This document shows positions 55,907-64,000 of a stretch of DNA of 64,000 nt, piece after piece. How positions within the stretch are numbered: the first letter of the stretch is position 1; every line of letters starts with the position of its first letter. The position numbers were made by a program, and so were the translations under genes. The notes under the pieces are model-generated. The model was not told where the DNA came from. It was given only the letters and a program-made list of their open reading frames with translations, and made no database searches. This DNA is from Paracoccaceae bacterium (lineage in GTDB: Bacteria; Pseudomonadota; Alphaproteobacteria; Rhodobacterales; Rhodobacteraceae), in contig CACDPV010000001.1 of the NCBI GenBank assembly GCA_902554885.1, positions 102,160 to 166,159 of the forward strand, read 5' to 3'.

Positions 55907-57394
55907 TTAGTCAGTCCATTTAACGTCTGTTAGATCCGTTGCTTGGGTTGGAGCATTTTCCCAAAGCCCAGTAATTTTGGCATTTGCTACTGTTGGAAAA
56001 GCCAATTCAAAAAGATAGCCATTGACATAATCCTTTGAAATAATTCGTTGGGCTTTTTTAAGAAGATTGCTTCGTTTCTGGGTATTACTTTCAACATTGA
56101 GAGCTTCTATCACTGCTTGAAATTCGGAGCTATCATACTGAAAATAGTATTCTGGCCGTGCGTATATCCCTATATCCATTGGTTCCGTATGGCTAACAAT
56201 TGTTAAGCCATAGTCTTTGCCTCTGAAAACTTCTTCTAACCATTGAGCCCACTCTAAATTTGATATTTCGGTCTCAATACCAACGGCTCTCAATTGAGAT
56301 GCGATTATTTCTCCCCCGCGTCTAGCATAAGAAGGGGGCGGTAATTTCAAAGTTGTGGTGAAGCCCTCGCTAAATCCGGCCTCTGATAAAAGCTTTTTAG
56401 ATAGCTCAGGATCATAATTTGAGTTCGCTTTTAAGTCGACATAGTCTGGATTATGTGGGGCAAAATGGGTTCCAATCGGGGTCCCGTAACCAAACATCGC
56501 TCCATCTATAATTGCCTGCCGGTCTATTGCGTGTGCAATAGCTTTTCTAACTTTTACGTTATCCAAAGGGGGCATTTTGTTATTAGTAGACAGTATTGTT
56601 TCCCCCTCTGTATTTCCAACCAAGACCTGAAACCGGTTGTCCGCTTCAAACTGCACCAAATTTTCAGGAGCTGGAAATCCTGCAAAGGCGTCAATATCCT
56701 GTGCCATCATTGCGGAGAATGCAGCACTGGGATCTGAGATGAATTTGAAGGTTGCGCTCTCTAAATGAGCGGGCGTACCCCAATATTGATCGTTGCGAAG
56801 TAGCTCAATTTTATCGCCTTGAACCCAGTTGGAAAATTTAAATGCACCAGTTCCTATTGGATTAGTTTTTATTTCGCCTATGGTTTCGGGTGCAACAATA
56901 ACTGCATCTCCCCATGCCATGTTAAATAGAAAGCTGCCATTTGGAGAAGCCAAGGTTACTTTAACTTTATCGCTTGATAGAACTTCAACATTTTCGATAC
57001 CGGAAAATAGAGCCTTTTGAGCATTTGTGCTGTCTTCTGCTCTTGCTCTATCTAGCGAAAACTTAACATCGCTCGAATCCATTGTTGAACCATCATGGAA
57101 AGTCACGGAAGAATTTAAGTGAAATATATATTCTTTTCCGTCACCGGATATTTCCCACGATTTTGCTAACCCTGGGATCACCGCTCCATCAGAGGCAAAT
57201 CGAGTTAAACCCTCAAATACATTTGAGTAGAGCACACTATCTATAGCACCGGCCGCCGCACTCGTTGGATCCAAATGAGGGGGTTCGAGCTGTAACGCAA
57301 TTGTAATACTAGTTTTAGCTGCTTGCACGGTTTGAATACCCATTGATGCTGCCAAAATGCCAGCGGATAGCAATAATTTGAAATGATACTTCAT
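55907..57394 (-). CDS. ABC importer periplasmic substrate-binding protein (SBP family 5)
   Basis: A 495-residue exported binding protein. The signal peptide is basic MKYHFK, a hydrophobic run, and a VQAAKT-type cleavage site near residue 25; there is no lipobox cysteine. Family 5 markers are QLEPPHLDPT, LYSNVFEGLTRF, PGLAKSWEISGDGKEYIFHL and LDNVKVRKAIAHAIDRQAII. GGGAG-like GGGAG/AGGGAG spacing (GGGAG six or seven bases before 57394) supports this start over 57418. It opens a seven-gene operon. The ligand is unknown; peptides, amides or nickel are all within the family's range. Confidence 0.92.
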   Translation of the reverse strand: MKYHFKLLLSAGILAASMGIQTVQAAKTSITIALQLEPPHLDPTSAAAGAIDSVLYSNVFEGLTRFASDGAVIPGLAKSWEISGDGKEYIFHLNSSVTFHDGSTMDSSDVKFSLDRARAEDSTNAQKALFSGIENVEVLSSDKVKVTLASPNGSFLFNMAWGDAVIVAPETIGEIKTNPIGTGAFKFSNWVQGDKIELLRNDQYWGTPAHLESATFKFISDPSAAFSAMMAQDIDAFAGFPAPENLVQFEADNRFQVLVGNTEGETILSTNNKMPPLDNVKVRKAIAHAIDRQAIIDGAMFGYGTPIGTHFAPHNPDYVDLKANSNYDPELSKKLLSEAGFSEGFTTTLKLPPPSYARRGGEIIASQLRAVGIETEISNLEWAQWLEEVFRGKDYGLTIVSHTEPMDIGIYARPEYYFQYDSSEFQAVIEALNVESNTQKRSNLLKKAQRIISKDYVNGYLFELAFPTVANAKITGLWENAPTQATDLTDVKWTD

Positions 57395-57532
57395 TTTAGT
57401 CTCCCTTTTTTTGCCCATGGGTCCAGTATATCGCCAAAAATTAAAAAAACTCTAAAAATTTTATTAATGATAAGGGGTTTACTGAGGCAGTGCTTCAAAC
57501 CTTTCCCTTTATACTAGCCTGGCATCAGACTT

Positions 57533-58264
57533 TTATTTGAATAATTCAAAGGAAGAACTTGATAAGAGAAGCTTTTGATTTCCTAGGAGGAAGCTCTCAG
57601 TCGTTTTATAATTTTCTTCGTTAAACTCGATCCAAGTATTTGGTTCCGTTATTGATTTTACAAAATTGGATAAGTCCAGAGCAGGTGAAATTTTAAGATT
57701 TAAATTAGCCCTTAGATGAAGTTTGAATTTTGTCCGTTTATTCTTAGTTTCAATTCCTGCAAAATTTATGATGATCGCGGGTTTGATTGTGCCAAATTTT
57801 TCATACAGAATAGATACTTGGAGTCTTTCTGCCTTAAAACCCAATCTTTTTTCCTCACTAACAATTAAGTTATGTGCTTCAAGTATGATTCTGTCTTCCA
57901 GGGTATCTTCGACTACAGAAGCCTTTGCATTTTCCCATTTGATATTAAAACCGTATATAGATAATGAATTTGGAAAGATGATTATTTTGTGATTACTTTT
58001 ATAAATTAGCCTTAAAACTTGAATGAATGGAAGAGTTACTATTTTTTCACCAATCGGATTTTCAATTGAGAGCTTATTGACCGTGACGTCATATCTATTT
58101 GGAAAACCAACTTGACTAACTAACCCATACTTAATTTCTGTTGAACCACCAGCAGGGCGTTCAAGGCCTTTATGGATGCTTTCTAGATTATTTTGTGCAC
58201 CCCAAAACCAGTAACTACTCCACACTATAGCGGCCAGCAGTATTGGAACCAATGCGCGAGACAA
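57533..58264 (-). CDS. DUF2125 family protein, short form
   Basis: A 243-residue protein with an N-terminal membrane span (about 4-22). The region after it (YWFWGAQNNLESIHKGLE...YGLVSQVGFPNRYDVTVNKLSIENP) is the part of DUF2125 I recognise best, followed by LPFIQVLRLIYKSNHKIIIFP. It is shorter than the roughly 330 residues I remember for the Rhodobacterales form, with the C-terminus ending early. The long DUF2125 gene lies at 2627. Role unknown; probably an inner-membrane-anchored periplasmic protein. Confidence 0.75.
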   Translation of the reverse strand: MSRALVPILLAAIVWSSYWFWGAQNNLESIHKGLERPAGGSTEIKYGLVSQVGFPNRYDVTVNKLSIENPIGEKIVTLPFIQVLRLIYKSNHKIIIFPNSLSIYGFNIKWENAKASVVEDTLEDRIILEAHNLIVSEEKRLGFKAERLQVSILYEKFGTIKPAIIINFAGIETKNKRTKFKLHLRANLNLKISPALDLSNFVKSITEPNTWIEFNEENYKTTESFLLGNQKLLLSSSSFELFK

Positions 58265-58334
58265 AATTCTCTCCTAGTATAGATCAAGAAGTTCTGTTCT
58301 AAAGCGAGTCAACACCAATTACTAGGGGTGGAGA

Positions 58335-58859
58335 ATGTATGTTTTTGGCTATGGTTCGTTAATTTGGGAACCAGGTTTTGAATTTGAAGCTAGTGAGCTT
58401 GCAGAAATAAAAAATTATAAACGGAGTTTCTCGATGTGGTCTATTCACCATAGAGGAACTATTGATAAGCCTGGCTTGGTTTTGGCATTGGAAAAGTCTC
58501 CGAACCAAAACTGCAAAGGGATAGCCTTTGAAGTTAGCTCTAAACACTCGTTGCAAGTTTTGAGCTATCTGAGAGACAGGGAATTAGTTTCATCTGCTTA
58601 TAAAGAAATTGAGGTGGAGATCGAATTGTCCAAGTCAAAAAGGTTGGTAAAGGCAATCACGTTTGTTATCAAGAAAGATCATGATCAGTACTGCCAATTA
58701 ACGCTCGATGAACAAGCACGAGTTATTGCCCAGGCGGAAGGAGGGCGAGGTCGTAATGATGCATATTTGTTTAATACCGAAAAAAAACTGACGGAGCTCG
58801 GTATCATTTCTTCAGATATGCGCTATTTGGTGCAACAGGTTAGGAAAAATAAGAGCTAA
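58335..58859 (+). CDS. gamma-glutamylcyclotransferase, ChaC-like
   Basis: A 174-residue ChaC-type enzyme. The substrate-binding motif YGSLIW (6-11) and the catalytic-type glutamate in LRDREL (Glu83) are both present, and length fits the ChaC/GGCT2 group. Such enzymes break glutathione into 5-oxoproline and Cys-Gly. In E. coli, chaC was once tied to calcium/proton exchange because of its neighbour; a CaCA exchanger is in this window but 12 kb away, so no link is claimed. A GGTGGAG ribosome site precedes the ATG. Confidence 0.87.
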   Translation: MYVFGYGSLIWEPGFEFEASELAEIKNYKRSFSMWSIHHRGTIDKPGLVLALEKSPNQNCKGIAFEVSSKHSLQVLSYLRDRELVSSAYKEIEVEIELSKSKRLVKAITFVIKKDHDQYCQLTLDEQARVIAQAEGGRGRNDAYLFNTEKKLTELGIISSDMRYLVQQVRKNKS

Positions 58860-58915
58860 TACCTTTCCCTTTGACTCTTGGAGCGTTAGGATAGAATAAA
58901 AACGGGCTCTATTTT

Positions 58916-60088
58916 ATGGTGAAATCAGAACAAGAGGTCGAGCTGCATTTTTCTCAGCCATTACGCCAAGTTGTACTAATGCTCTGCGTTTTGGTTCTTA
59001 CGAGCGTAGGAACAGTTGTCGCAGCGCCAAGAGTAATGGCGGTGTTTACAGCCAATTTGTGGTTGAACGGATTTATACTTTTTGTTTTCTTGGTAGGGTT
59101 AATTAGCTGTTTTGTTCAAGTTTTTCAACTAATTAAGTCAGTTCGTTGGATAGAAAAATTTATAAATACGCCAGATAAAGGTAGTGTAAAAGCGCCTCAA
59201 TTATTAGCTCCGTTAGCCGCTTTATTAAGGTCACGTGGTGCAAGCATACAAATATCTAGCTCCTCATCTCAGTCAATTTTAGAGTCTGTCTCTACGAGGG
59301 TTGAAGAAGCACGAGAAATAACTCGTTACATTGTTAATTTATTGATTTTTTTAGGGTTGTTAGGGACATTTTATGGCTTAGCAACAACGGTGCCAGCACT
59401 TGTAGAAACGATCAGGTCACTCGCGCCAAAAGAAGGTGAGACAGGCTTTGAGGTTTTTACTAGATTGATGAGTGGACTTGAAGGTCAATTGAGCGGAATG
59501 GGTGTCGCTTTTGCGTCTTCTCTAATTGGGCTTGCAGGATCCTTAGTGGTTGGATTGTTAGAATTATTTGCTGGTCAAGCACAGAATAGATTTTATCGTG
59601 AACTTGAAGAGTGGTTGTCCACAATCACTAGCTTCAATCTCACTGTAGATGAGCATAATTCTTCGACAGAAAACACTGCGCTCCTGGGGGTTTTAAAACG
59701 CTTAGGGGATCAAATAGAATTGATGGAGCGTATCCTAAATAAAGATCAAGAACAGATAGGTAAAAATGATCAAGAGCTTGCAGTTATGAATGAAAAATTT
59801 ATTAAAGTTTTTGAGGAAAACAGGTCGAATATGGAGGGCTTGCTCGAAAATTTTAATAAATCACAGAAACAATTATTAGATTTTTTAAAGTCAAAAGAGA
59901 TGACCGAGGGTGGTATTGATGCTGAAAGTAGAATGAGGCTTAGATCAATCGATGTTCAAATGCTTCATATTTCAGAGGAAATAGCCGTTGGAAGGCAGGA
60001 AGCTATAAAAGCTATAAGAGAAGAGGTAGCCATTTTAGCGAAAAGTTTGCAGTCAAATAGCGCACAGAGTTCTGATCGGAAAAGATAA
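58916..60088 (+). CDS. MotA/TolQ/ExbB-like proton-channel protein
   Basis: A 390-residue membrane protein. Four spans are visible (about 16-38, 45-70, 137-160 and 190-220). The third and fourth, LLIFLGLLGTFYGLATTVPAL and GMGVAFASSLIGLAGSLVVGLLELFAG, carry the TolQ/ExbB/MotA signature. The C-terminal 150 residues are a charged, partly coiled-coil cytoplasmic tail. The partner gene starts 2 bases after its stop. Together they would form a proton-driven 5:2-type motor; the job of this conserved pair is not established. Confidence 0.85.
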   Translation: MVKSEQEVELHFSQPLRQVVLMLCVLVLTSVGTVVAAPRVMAVFTANLWLNGFILFVFLVGLISCFVQVFQLIKSVRWIEKFINTPDKGSVKAPQLLAPLAALLRSRGASIQISSSSSQSILESVSTRVEEAREITRYIVNLLIFLGLLGTFYGLATTVPALVETIRSLAPKEGETGFEVFTRLMSGLEGQLSGMGVAFASSLIGLAGSLVVGLLELFAGQAQNRFYRELEEWLSTITSFNLTVDEHNSSTENTALLGVLKRLGDQIELMERILNKDQEQIGKNDQELAVMNEKFIKVFEENRSNMEGLLENFNKSQKQLLDFLKSKEMTEGGIDAESRMRLRSIDVQMLHISEEIAVGRQEAIKAIREEVAILAKSLQSNSAQSSDRKR

Positions 60089-60090
60089 CT

Positions 60091-62367
60091 ATGGCTCTAT
60101 CGAGACGTACAGGCCAACGATTTCAGGCATCCATCTGGCCTGGTTTTGTAGACGCAATGACTGGTTTATTGTTAGTGTTGATGTTTGTATTGACCATTTT
60201 CATGGTGATCCAATTTGTTTTGAGAGAAACTATTACCGGTCAAGAAAGCGAACTTGATGCCCTTGCGGCAGAAATTGTTGCGATTTCAGAAGCTCTGGGT
60301 CTTGAAAAGGCTAAGGTAGTTGAGCTTGAAAGTGATTTAGGAATTTTAACCAGCACACTGAGTGATAGAGAAGTAGTAAATGAGAAGCAAAGCCTATTAA
60401 TAGAAAGTCTGAGGTTTCAGAATAAAGAAAACCAAGCAGCTCTAGACAAAGCGTTAACTCAGATTACACAGTTTGAAACCCAAGTTGCAAATTTATTGGC
60501 AGCGCAGGCAGCCTCAAGAACGCAAATCGATCAACTTCAAACTCAACGTAGGTCTTTACTAGATCAGCAAGAGGCCCTGGCTTTGACGTTAGCTCAAGCA
60601 CGTGATGAAATTGATTTGGCTGAGCAAGAAGCAAGATTGAAAGCTGCTGAGAGAGAAGCGTTGGAGCTTTTAATAACGTCACTAGAGACGGAAAAAAGTG
60701 AAGCAAAGAAAACTATTGAAGGGCAGGCAAGCGAAATTCAGGATTTAAAAGTAGCACTTGATGATGAAGCTGCTGCGAGACTAATTGAAGCTGCTGCTGC
60801 TGCTGAACTTAGGAAGAGGCTAAAGGAAGCTGATGCTGAGCTTACAGCAATGACATTGATCCTAGAAGAAGAACGAAAGCGGGCTGAGGAAACCCTCACC
60901 CTTTTAGCAGCCGCTGACGCAGTAAAATTAGAGATGGAAGATGATTTGCGGCAAACTATTATCGCTTTGGAGGCAGCCAATCTAAAACTTGGAAGCAATG
61001 AAACTGAACTTAAATCTCTAAAGGAGAATATTCAAAATACCGATACAGAGTTAGATGAGATAAAAATTGCACTTGCTGCTTCGCTGGCAAGACAGCAACG
61101 ACTAGAGTTGGAACTGTCAGATTTAAATCAAAGTATTAAAAAGAAAACGGCTACAGTAGAAGATTATAGCGAAAAATTATCACTTGCTGAGGATGATTTG
61201 GCTGGCGCATTATTAACTTTGGAGCAGCAAAAAATTAGCCGCCAAACGTTAGAAGATAAAAGCAATCAGGATATTAAAGATCTCCGTTCAAAATTGGCTG
61301 ATGCGCTAGCAGCTAGATGGGCCGCTGTTCAGTCGCAAAAGGAAGCGCTGGATAATCTTAAAGATGTTCTCGCAGCCAAGCTTATTTCTGATAGGCTAAA
61401 TGAAGAAAATATCTCAGATTTGAACGAAAAAGAGATTTTGTTGCAAATGGCCCAAGCACAGTTGCAAGAAAAATCTAAGGAATTATCAGAAACTTCTGAT
61501 GGCCTGTTAAAAAGCCAGCGAGAGACGGCACTTCTTAACCAACAAATTTTAGAACTCCGTCGTCAGCTGAGTTCCCTACAATCGATTTTAGCTTTATCCG
61601 AGGAAAAAGATAAAGAGGACGAAATTCAGCTTCAGAACTTGGGGAATAGGCTAAATGCTGCATTAGCCCGTGTTGCGTCTGAAGAAAGAAAGAAAAGGCA
61701 ATTGGAACAAAGCTTGAGGATAGAAATAGAGGCCAAATTAAATGAGATAACGATCCTGAATTCAAAATTGATTGCGTCCGAGGTAGAACTAGAACGGGCA
61801 GAAACAAAAGCTCAAGTCGAAGAAGACAAGCGAATTAAGCTTGAAGTCGCTGAGTATAATAGATTGCAAAAGGAACGTGAGCTTCTCAGGTCCCAGGCAA
61901 CAGAATTAGAACGATATAAATCTAATTTCTTCGGACGAATAAGAGAATTGGTGGAGGGAAAAGACGGAGTCAAAATTGTAGGGGATAGGTTTGTTTTCTC
62001 TTCGGAAGTCTTATTTGATGTTGGGAAGGCTGATTTGTCTATGCTCGGTAAGTTAGAAATCCAAAAAGTTGCGGTCATTTTAAATCAAGTGGTTCAAGAA
62101 ATTCCCAAAAATTTAAATTGGATAATAAGAGTTGATGGCCACACTGATAATACAGCTATGGTTCAGGGTGCAGAATTCAAAGATAACTGGGAACTAAGTC
62201 AAGCAAGGGCTCTTTCCGTAGTACGTTTTATGATTTCTGACCTTGGATTTCCAAAAGATAGATTGGCAGCAACGGGTTTTGGCGAATTTCAGCCAGTTGC
62301 ATCTGGCTCTTCTGCATCAGAATTGGCCCAAAATCGAAGGATCGAAATTAAGCTAACAGAAAAATAA
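60091..62367 (+). CDS. MotB/OmpA-like protein with long coiled coil
   Basis: A 758-residue protein with an N-terminal span (about 18-44) holding an acidic residue (Asp21, in GFVDAMTGLLL), the MotB/ExbD-type proton site. Residues about 48-615 are an almost unbroken Ala/Glu/Leu/Lys-rich coiled coil. The C-terminus (from about 628) is an OmpA-type peptidoglycan-binding domain, with FSSEVLFDVGKADLS, the GHTDN motif, NWELSQARALSVV and NRRIEIKL. It pairs with the upstream channel gene. Family members are annotated as peptidoglycan-binding proteins. No Zorya partner genes are near. Confidence 0.87.
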   Translation: MALSRRTGQRFQASIWPGFVDAMTGLLLVLMFVLTIFMVIQFVLRETITGQESELDALAAEIVAISEALGLEKAKVVELESDLGILTSTLSDREVVNEKQSLLIESLRFQNKENQAALDKALTQITQFETQVANLLAAQAASRTQIDQLQTQRRSLLDQQEALALTLAQARDEIDLAEQEARLKAAEREALELLITSLETEKSEAKKTIEGQASEIQDLKVALDDEAAARLIEAAAAAELRKRLKEADAELTAMTLILEEERKRAEETLTLLAAADAVKLEMEDDLRQTIIALEAANLKLGSNETELKSLKENIQNTDTELDEIKIALAASLARQQRLELELSDLNQSIKKKTATVEDYSEKLSLAEDDLAGALLTLEQQKISRQTLEDKSNQDIKDLRSKLADALAARWAAVQSQKEALDNLKDVLAAKLISDRLNEENISDLNEKEILLQMAQAQLQEKSKELSETSDGLLKSQRETALLNQQILELRRQLSSLQSILALSEEKDKEDEIQLQNLGNRLNAALARVASEERKKRQLEQSLRIEIEAKLNEITILNSKLIASEVELERAETKAQVEEDKRIKLEVAEYNRLQKERELLRSQATELERYKSNFFGRIRELVEGKDGVKIVGDRFVFSSEVLFDVGKADLSMLGKLEIQKVAVILNQVVQEIPKNLNWIIRVDGHTDNTAMVQGAEFKDNWELSQARALSVVRFMISDLGFPKDRLAATGFGEFQPVASGSSASELAQNRRIEIKLTEK

Positions 62368-62392
62368 TTTAGAAGTAAAATAACCTAAAAGA

Positions 62393-64000
62393 TCAATTAG
62401 CCGGTAGCAATCTTGGCTTAGTTTTTGTAATTCGGGCTTTTTGAGGTGGTTTAAGTTCAAGGTCTATTTTGTCGTCTTTAATACCGACCTTAACAAGCCC
62501 ACCCTTGGATAATTTCCCAAAAAGAAGTTCTTCGGCTAGCGGTTTTTTAATATGCTCTTGTATTACCCGAGCTAGTGGTCGAGCCCCCATCTTGTCATCA
62601 TAGCCTTTATTAGCCAACCATTCAGCCGCTGCCTTCGACAATTCTATTGAAACGTTTCGATCCATGAGTTGCACTTCCAATTGCAGTACAAACTTTTCTA
62701 CAACCTGAAGAATAACCTTCTTTGGTAGCGGACCAAAGCTAATTGTAGCATCTAATCGATTTCTAAATTCTGGTGTAAAAGTACGCTCAATCGCTGCAGT
62801 ATCCTCTCCTTCTCTGCGATCACGTCCAAATCCGATGGCCGCTTTTGCTTGTTCAGTTGCACCAGCGTTGGAGGTCATTATAAGAATAACATTTCTAAAA
62901 TCGACAGATCGGCCGTTGTGGTCGGTTAAGGTGCCATGGTCCATAACTTGGAGAAGAATATTGAAAACATCTGGGTGTGCTTTTTCAATTTCATCCAAAA
63001 GCAAAACACAGTGTGGATGTTGGTCTACTGTATCTGTTAGCAGACCACCTTGATCGAAGCCGACATAGCCTGGGGGTGCACCGATTAGCCTACTGACTGC
63101 GTGCTTCTCCATATACTCCGACATATCAAACCTGTGCAATTCTACGCCTAAGGTGTCAGCTAATTGCTTTGCCACCTCTGTTTTACCAACTCCAGTTGGG
63201 CCAGCAAATAAGTAATTTCCAATGGGTTTGTCGGGCTCCCGTAAACCAGCCCGAGCTAATTTAATTGCACTGGATAAAGCCTCTATAGCTTCATGCTGAC
63301 CAAACACTACACGGTTTAGATTTTTTTCTAAGTCCTTCAGTACAAGTGTATCGTCCTTCGAGACATTCTTCGGTGGTATCCTTGCTATTTTTGCAACCAC
63401 TTCTTCGATTTCTTTGACGCCAATAGTTTTCCGCCGCTTAGTATTTTGTAAATGCTGTGCCGCTCCAGCCTCATCTATCACATCGATTGCTTTGTCTGGC
63501 AACTTTCTGTCTGAGATGTAGCGGTCAGACAATTCGACTGCTGTTTTAATCGCATCTGCCGTATATTTTAAGTTATGGTGATTCTCAAAATAGCTTTTTA
63601 TTCCCCTAAGTATTTTAATTGTGTCAGGAACGGATGGCTCGTTGACATCAATTTTTTGAAACCGTCTACTCAAGGCTCTATCTTTTTCAAAATGCTGCCT
63701 GAATTCTTTGTATGTAGTTGAACCCATCGTCCGCAGCTTGCCCCCTTGCAATGCTGGTTTAAGGAGATTTGATGCGTCCATTGCGCCTCCAGAGGTGGCT
63801 CCAGCTCCTATTACTGTGTGGATCTCGTCAATGAACAATACGGAGTCTGGATGTGCCTCCAGTTCGGTTACAACTGCTTTTAATCTTTCTTCAAAGTCGC
63901 CTCTGTAACGCGTACCGGCTAGCAACGCTCCCATATCGAGTGAAAAAATTGTGGTTTCACTTAAAACGTCTGGTGTCTCATTTGAAACAATTTTTCGGGC
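62393..64000 (-). CDS. clpA: ATP-dependent Clp protease ATP-binding subunit ClpA (5' end cut by window)
   Basis: The C-terminal 535 residues of ClpA; the N domain and the first Walker A lie beyond the right edge. The frame is open to base 64000 and reads through SETTIFSLDMGALLAGTRYRGDFEERL. Seen are the first-module Walker B (SVLFIDEIHTVIGAG), the second-module Walker A (GPTGVGKTE), Walker B (VLLLDEIEKAH) and the IGFG loop that docks to ClpP. It unfolds proteins for ClpP degradation, often with ClpS. It converges on the OmpA-like gene with 25 bases between. Confidence 0.95.
   Translation of the reverse strand, partial: ARKIVSNETPDVLSETTIFSLDMGALLAGTRYRGDFEERLKAVVTELEAHPDSVLFIDEIHTVIGAGATSGGAMDASNLLKPALQGGKLRTMGSTTYKEFRQHFEKDRALSRRFQKIDVNEPSVPDTIKILRGIKSYFENHHNLKYTADAIKTAVELSDRYISDRKLPDKAIDVIDEAGAAQHLQNTKRRKTIGVKEIEEVVAKIARIPPKNVSKDDTLVLKDLEKNLNRVVFGQHEAIEALSSAIKLARAGLREPDKPIGNYLFAGPTGVGKTEVAKQLADTLGVELHRFDMSEYMEKHAVSRLIGAPPGYVGFDQGGLLTDTVDQHPHCVLLLDEIEKAHPDVFNILLQVMDHGTLTDHNGRSVDFRNVILIMTSNAGATEQAKAAIGFGRDRREGEDTAAIERTFTPEFRNRLDATISFGPLPKKVILQVVEKFVLQLEVQLMDRNVSIELSKAAAEWLANKGYDDKMGARPLARVIQEHIKKPLAEELLFGKLSKGGLVKVGIKDDKIDLELKPPQKARITKTKPRLLPAN

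Noticed and set aside
58916..62367. Zorya-like anti-phage defence (ZorA/ZorB-like pair)
   Set aside because: The domain types match (MotA-like plus OmpA-like), but the long coiled coil is in the OmpA partner rather than the channel partner, and no helicase/nuclease ZorC, ZorD or ZorE gene lies nearby; ChaC and clpA are the neighbours.

Overview
The window reads as a chromosomal piece of a marine alphaproteobacterium, most likely a low-GC, streamlined member of the Rhodobacterales. This placement rests on gene content, not on a computed phylogeny. The sequence is clearly AT-rich (near 40% GC by eye, not calculated). Intergenic gaps are very short, many neighbours overlap by 4 bases, and several convergent gene pairs touch or overlap. 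Rhodobacterales-type markers are the RpoE-ChrR sigma/anti-sigma pair beside an FAD protein-DUF1365-MFS-SDR cluster, two DUF2125 proteins, a def-def-fmt run, split saccharopine dehydrogenases and a dimethylglycine-dehydrogenase-like protein next to an MttB-family protein.

Layout. 1-6.3 kb: a truncated HI0933-type flavoprotein, an HNH nuclease, an SDR/enoyl-CoA-hydratase-like pair, a secreted DUF2125 protein, PmbA and a CysQ-type phosphatase. 6.3-11.7 kb: chrR and rpoE, with the divergent four-gene cluster they probably control. 11.7-15.7 kb: two lysine-catabolic saccharopine dehydrogenases, a histidine phosphatase and a GhrA-type reductase. 15.7-21.3 kb: the elongasome operon mreB-mreC-mreD-mrdA-rodA, ending in ghrA. 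21.5-25.7 kb: the methylated-amine-type pair. 25.7-30 kb: pnp, rpsO, a DUF1643 protein and truB, with structured leaders. 30-37.3 kb: a succinate-semialdehyde dehydrogenase, an arylformamidase-like hydrolase, an acetyltransferase, SMC and a small unknown. 37.3-42.6 kb: a PatB-type C-S lyase, two deformylase genes, fmt, hemC and hemE. 42.6-49.3 kb: an ABC-2 exporter, an S49 peptidase, a tiny zinc-ribbon protein, a cation/calcium exchanger, a pteridine-reductase-like SDR and uvrC. 49.3-57.4 kb: a seven-gene operon joining an oligopeptide-type ABC importer to an aldehyde dehydrogenase, an SDR and a P1-family amidase. 57.5-64 kb: a second DUF2125 protein, a ChaC-like cyclotransferase, a MotA/ExbB-like plus OmpA-like motor pair, and the 3' part of clpA.

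No tRNA, rRNA, insertion sequence, prophage, CRISPR array or recognised defence island was found. This is core-genome territory, and I found no clear new multi-gene system. The more unusual points are a deformylase paralogue that has lost its active-site motifs, the RpoE-type divergent promoter region, the importer/P1-amidase operon, the motor pair with a coiled coil far longer than the periplasm is wide, the MttB-like protein with no corrinoid partner, and RNA structures around rpsO and pnp.
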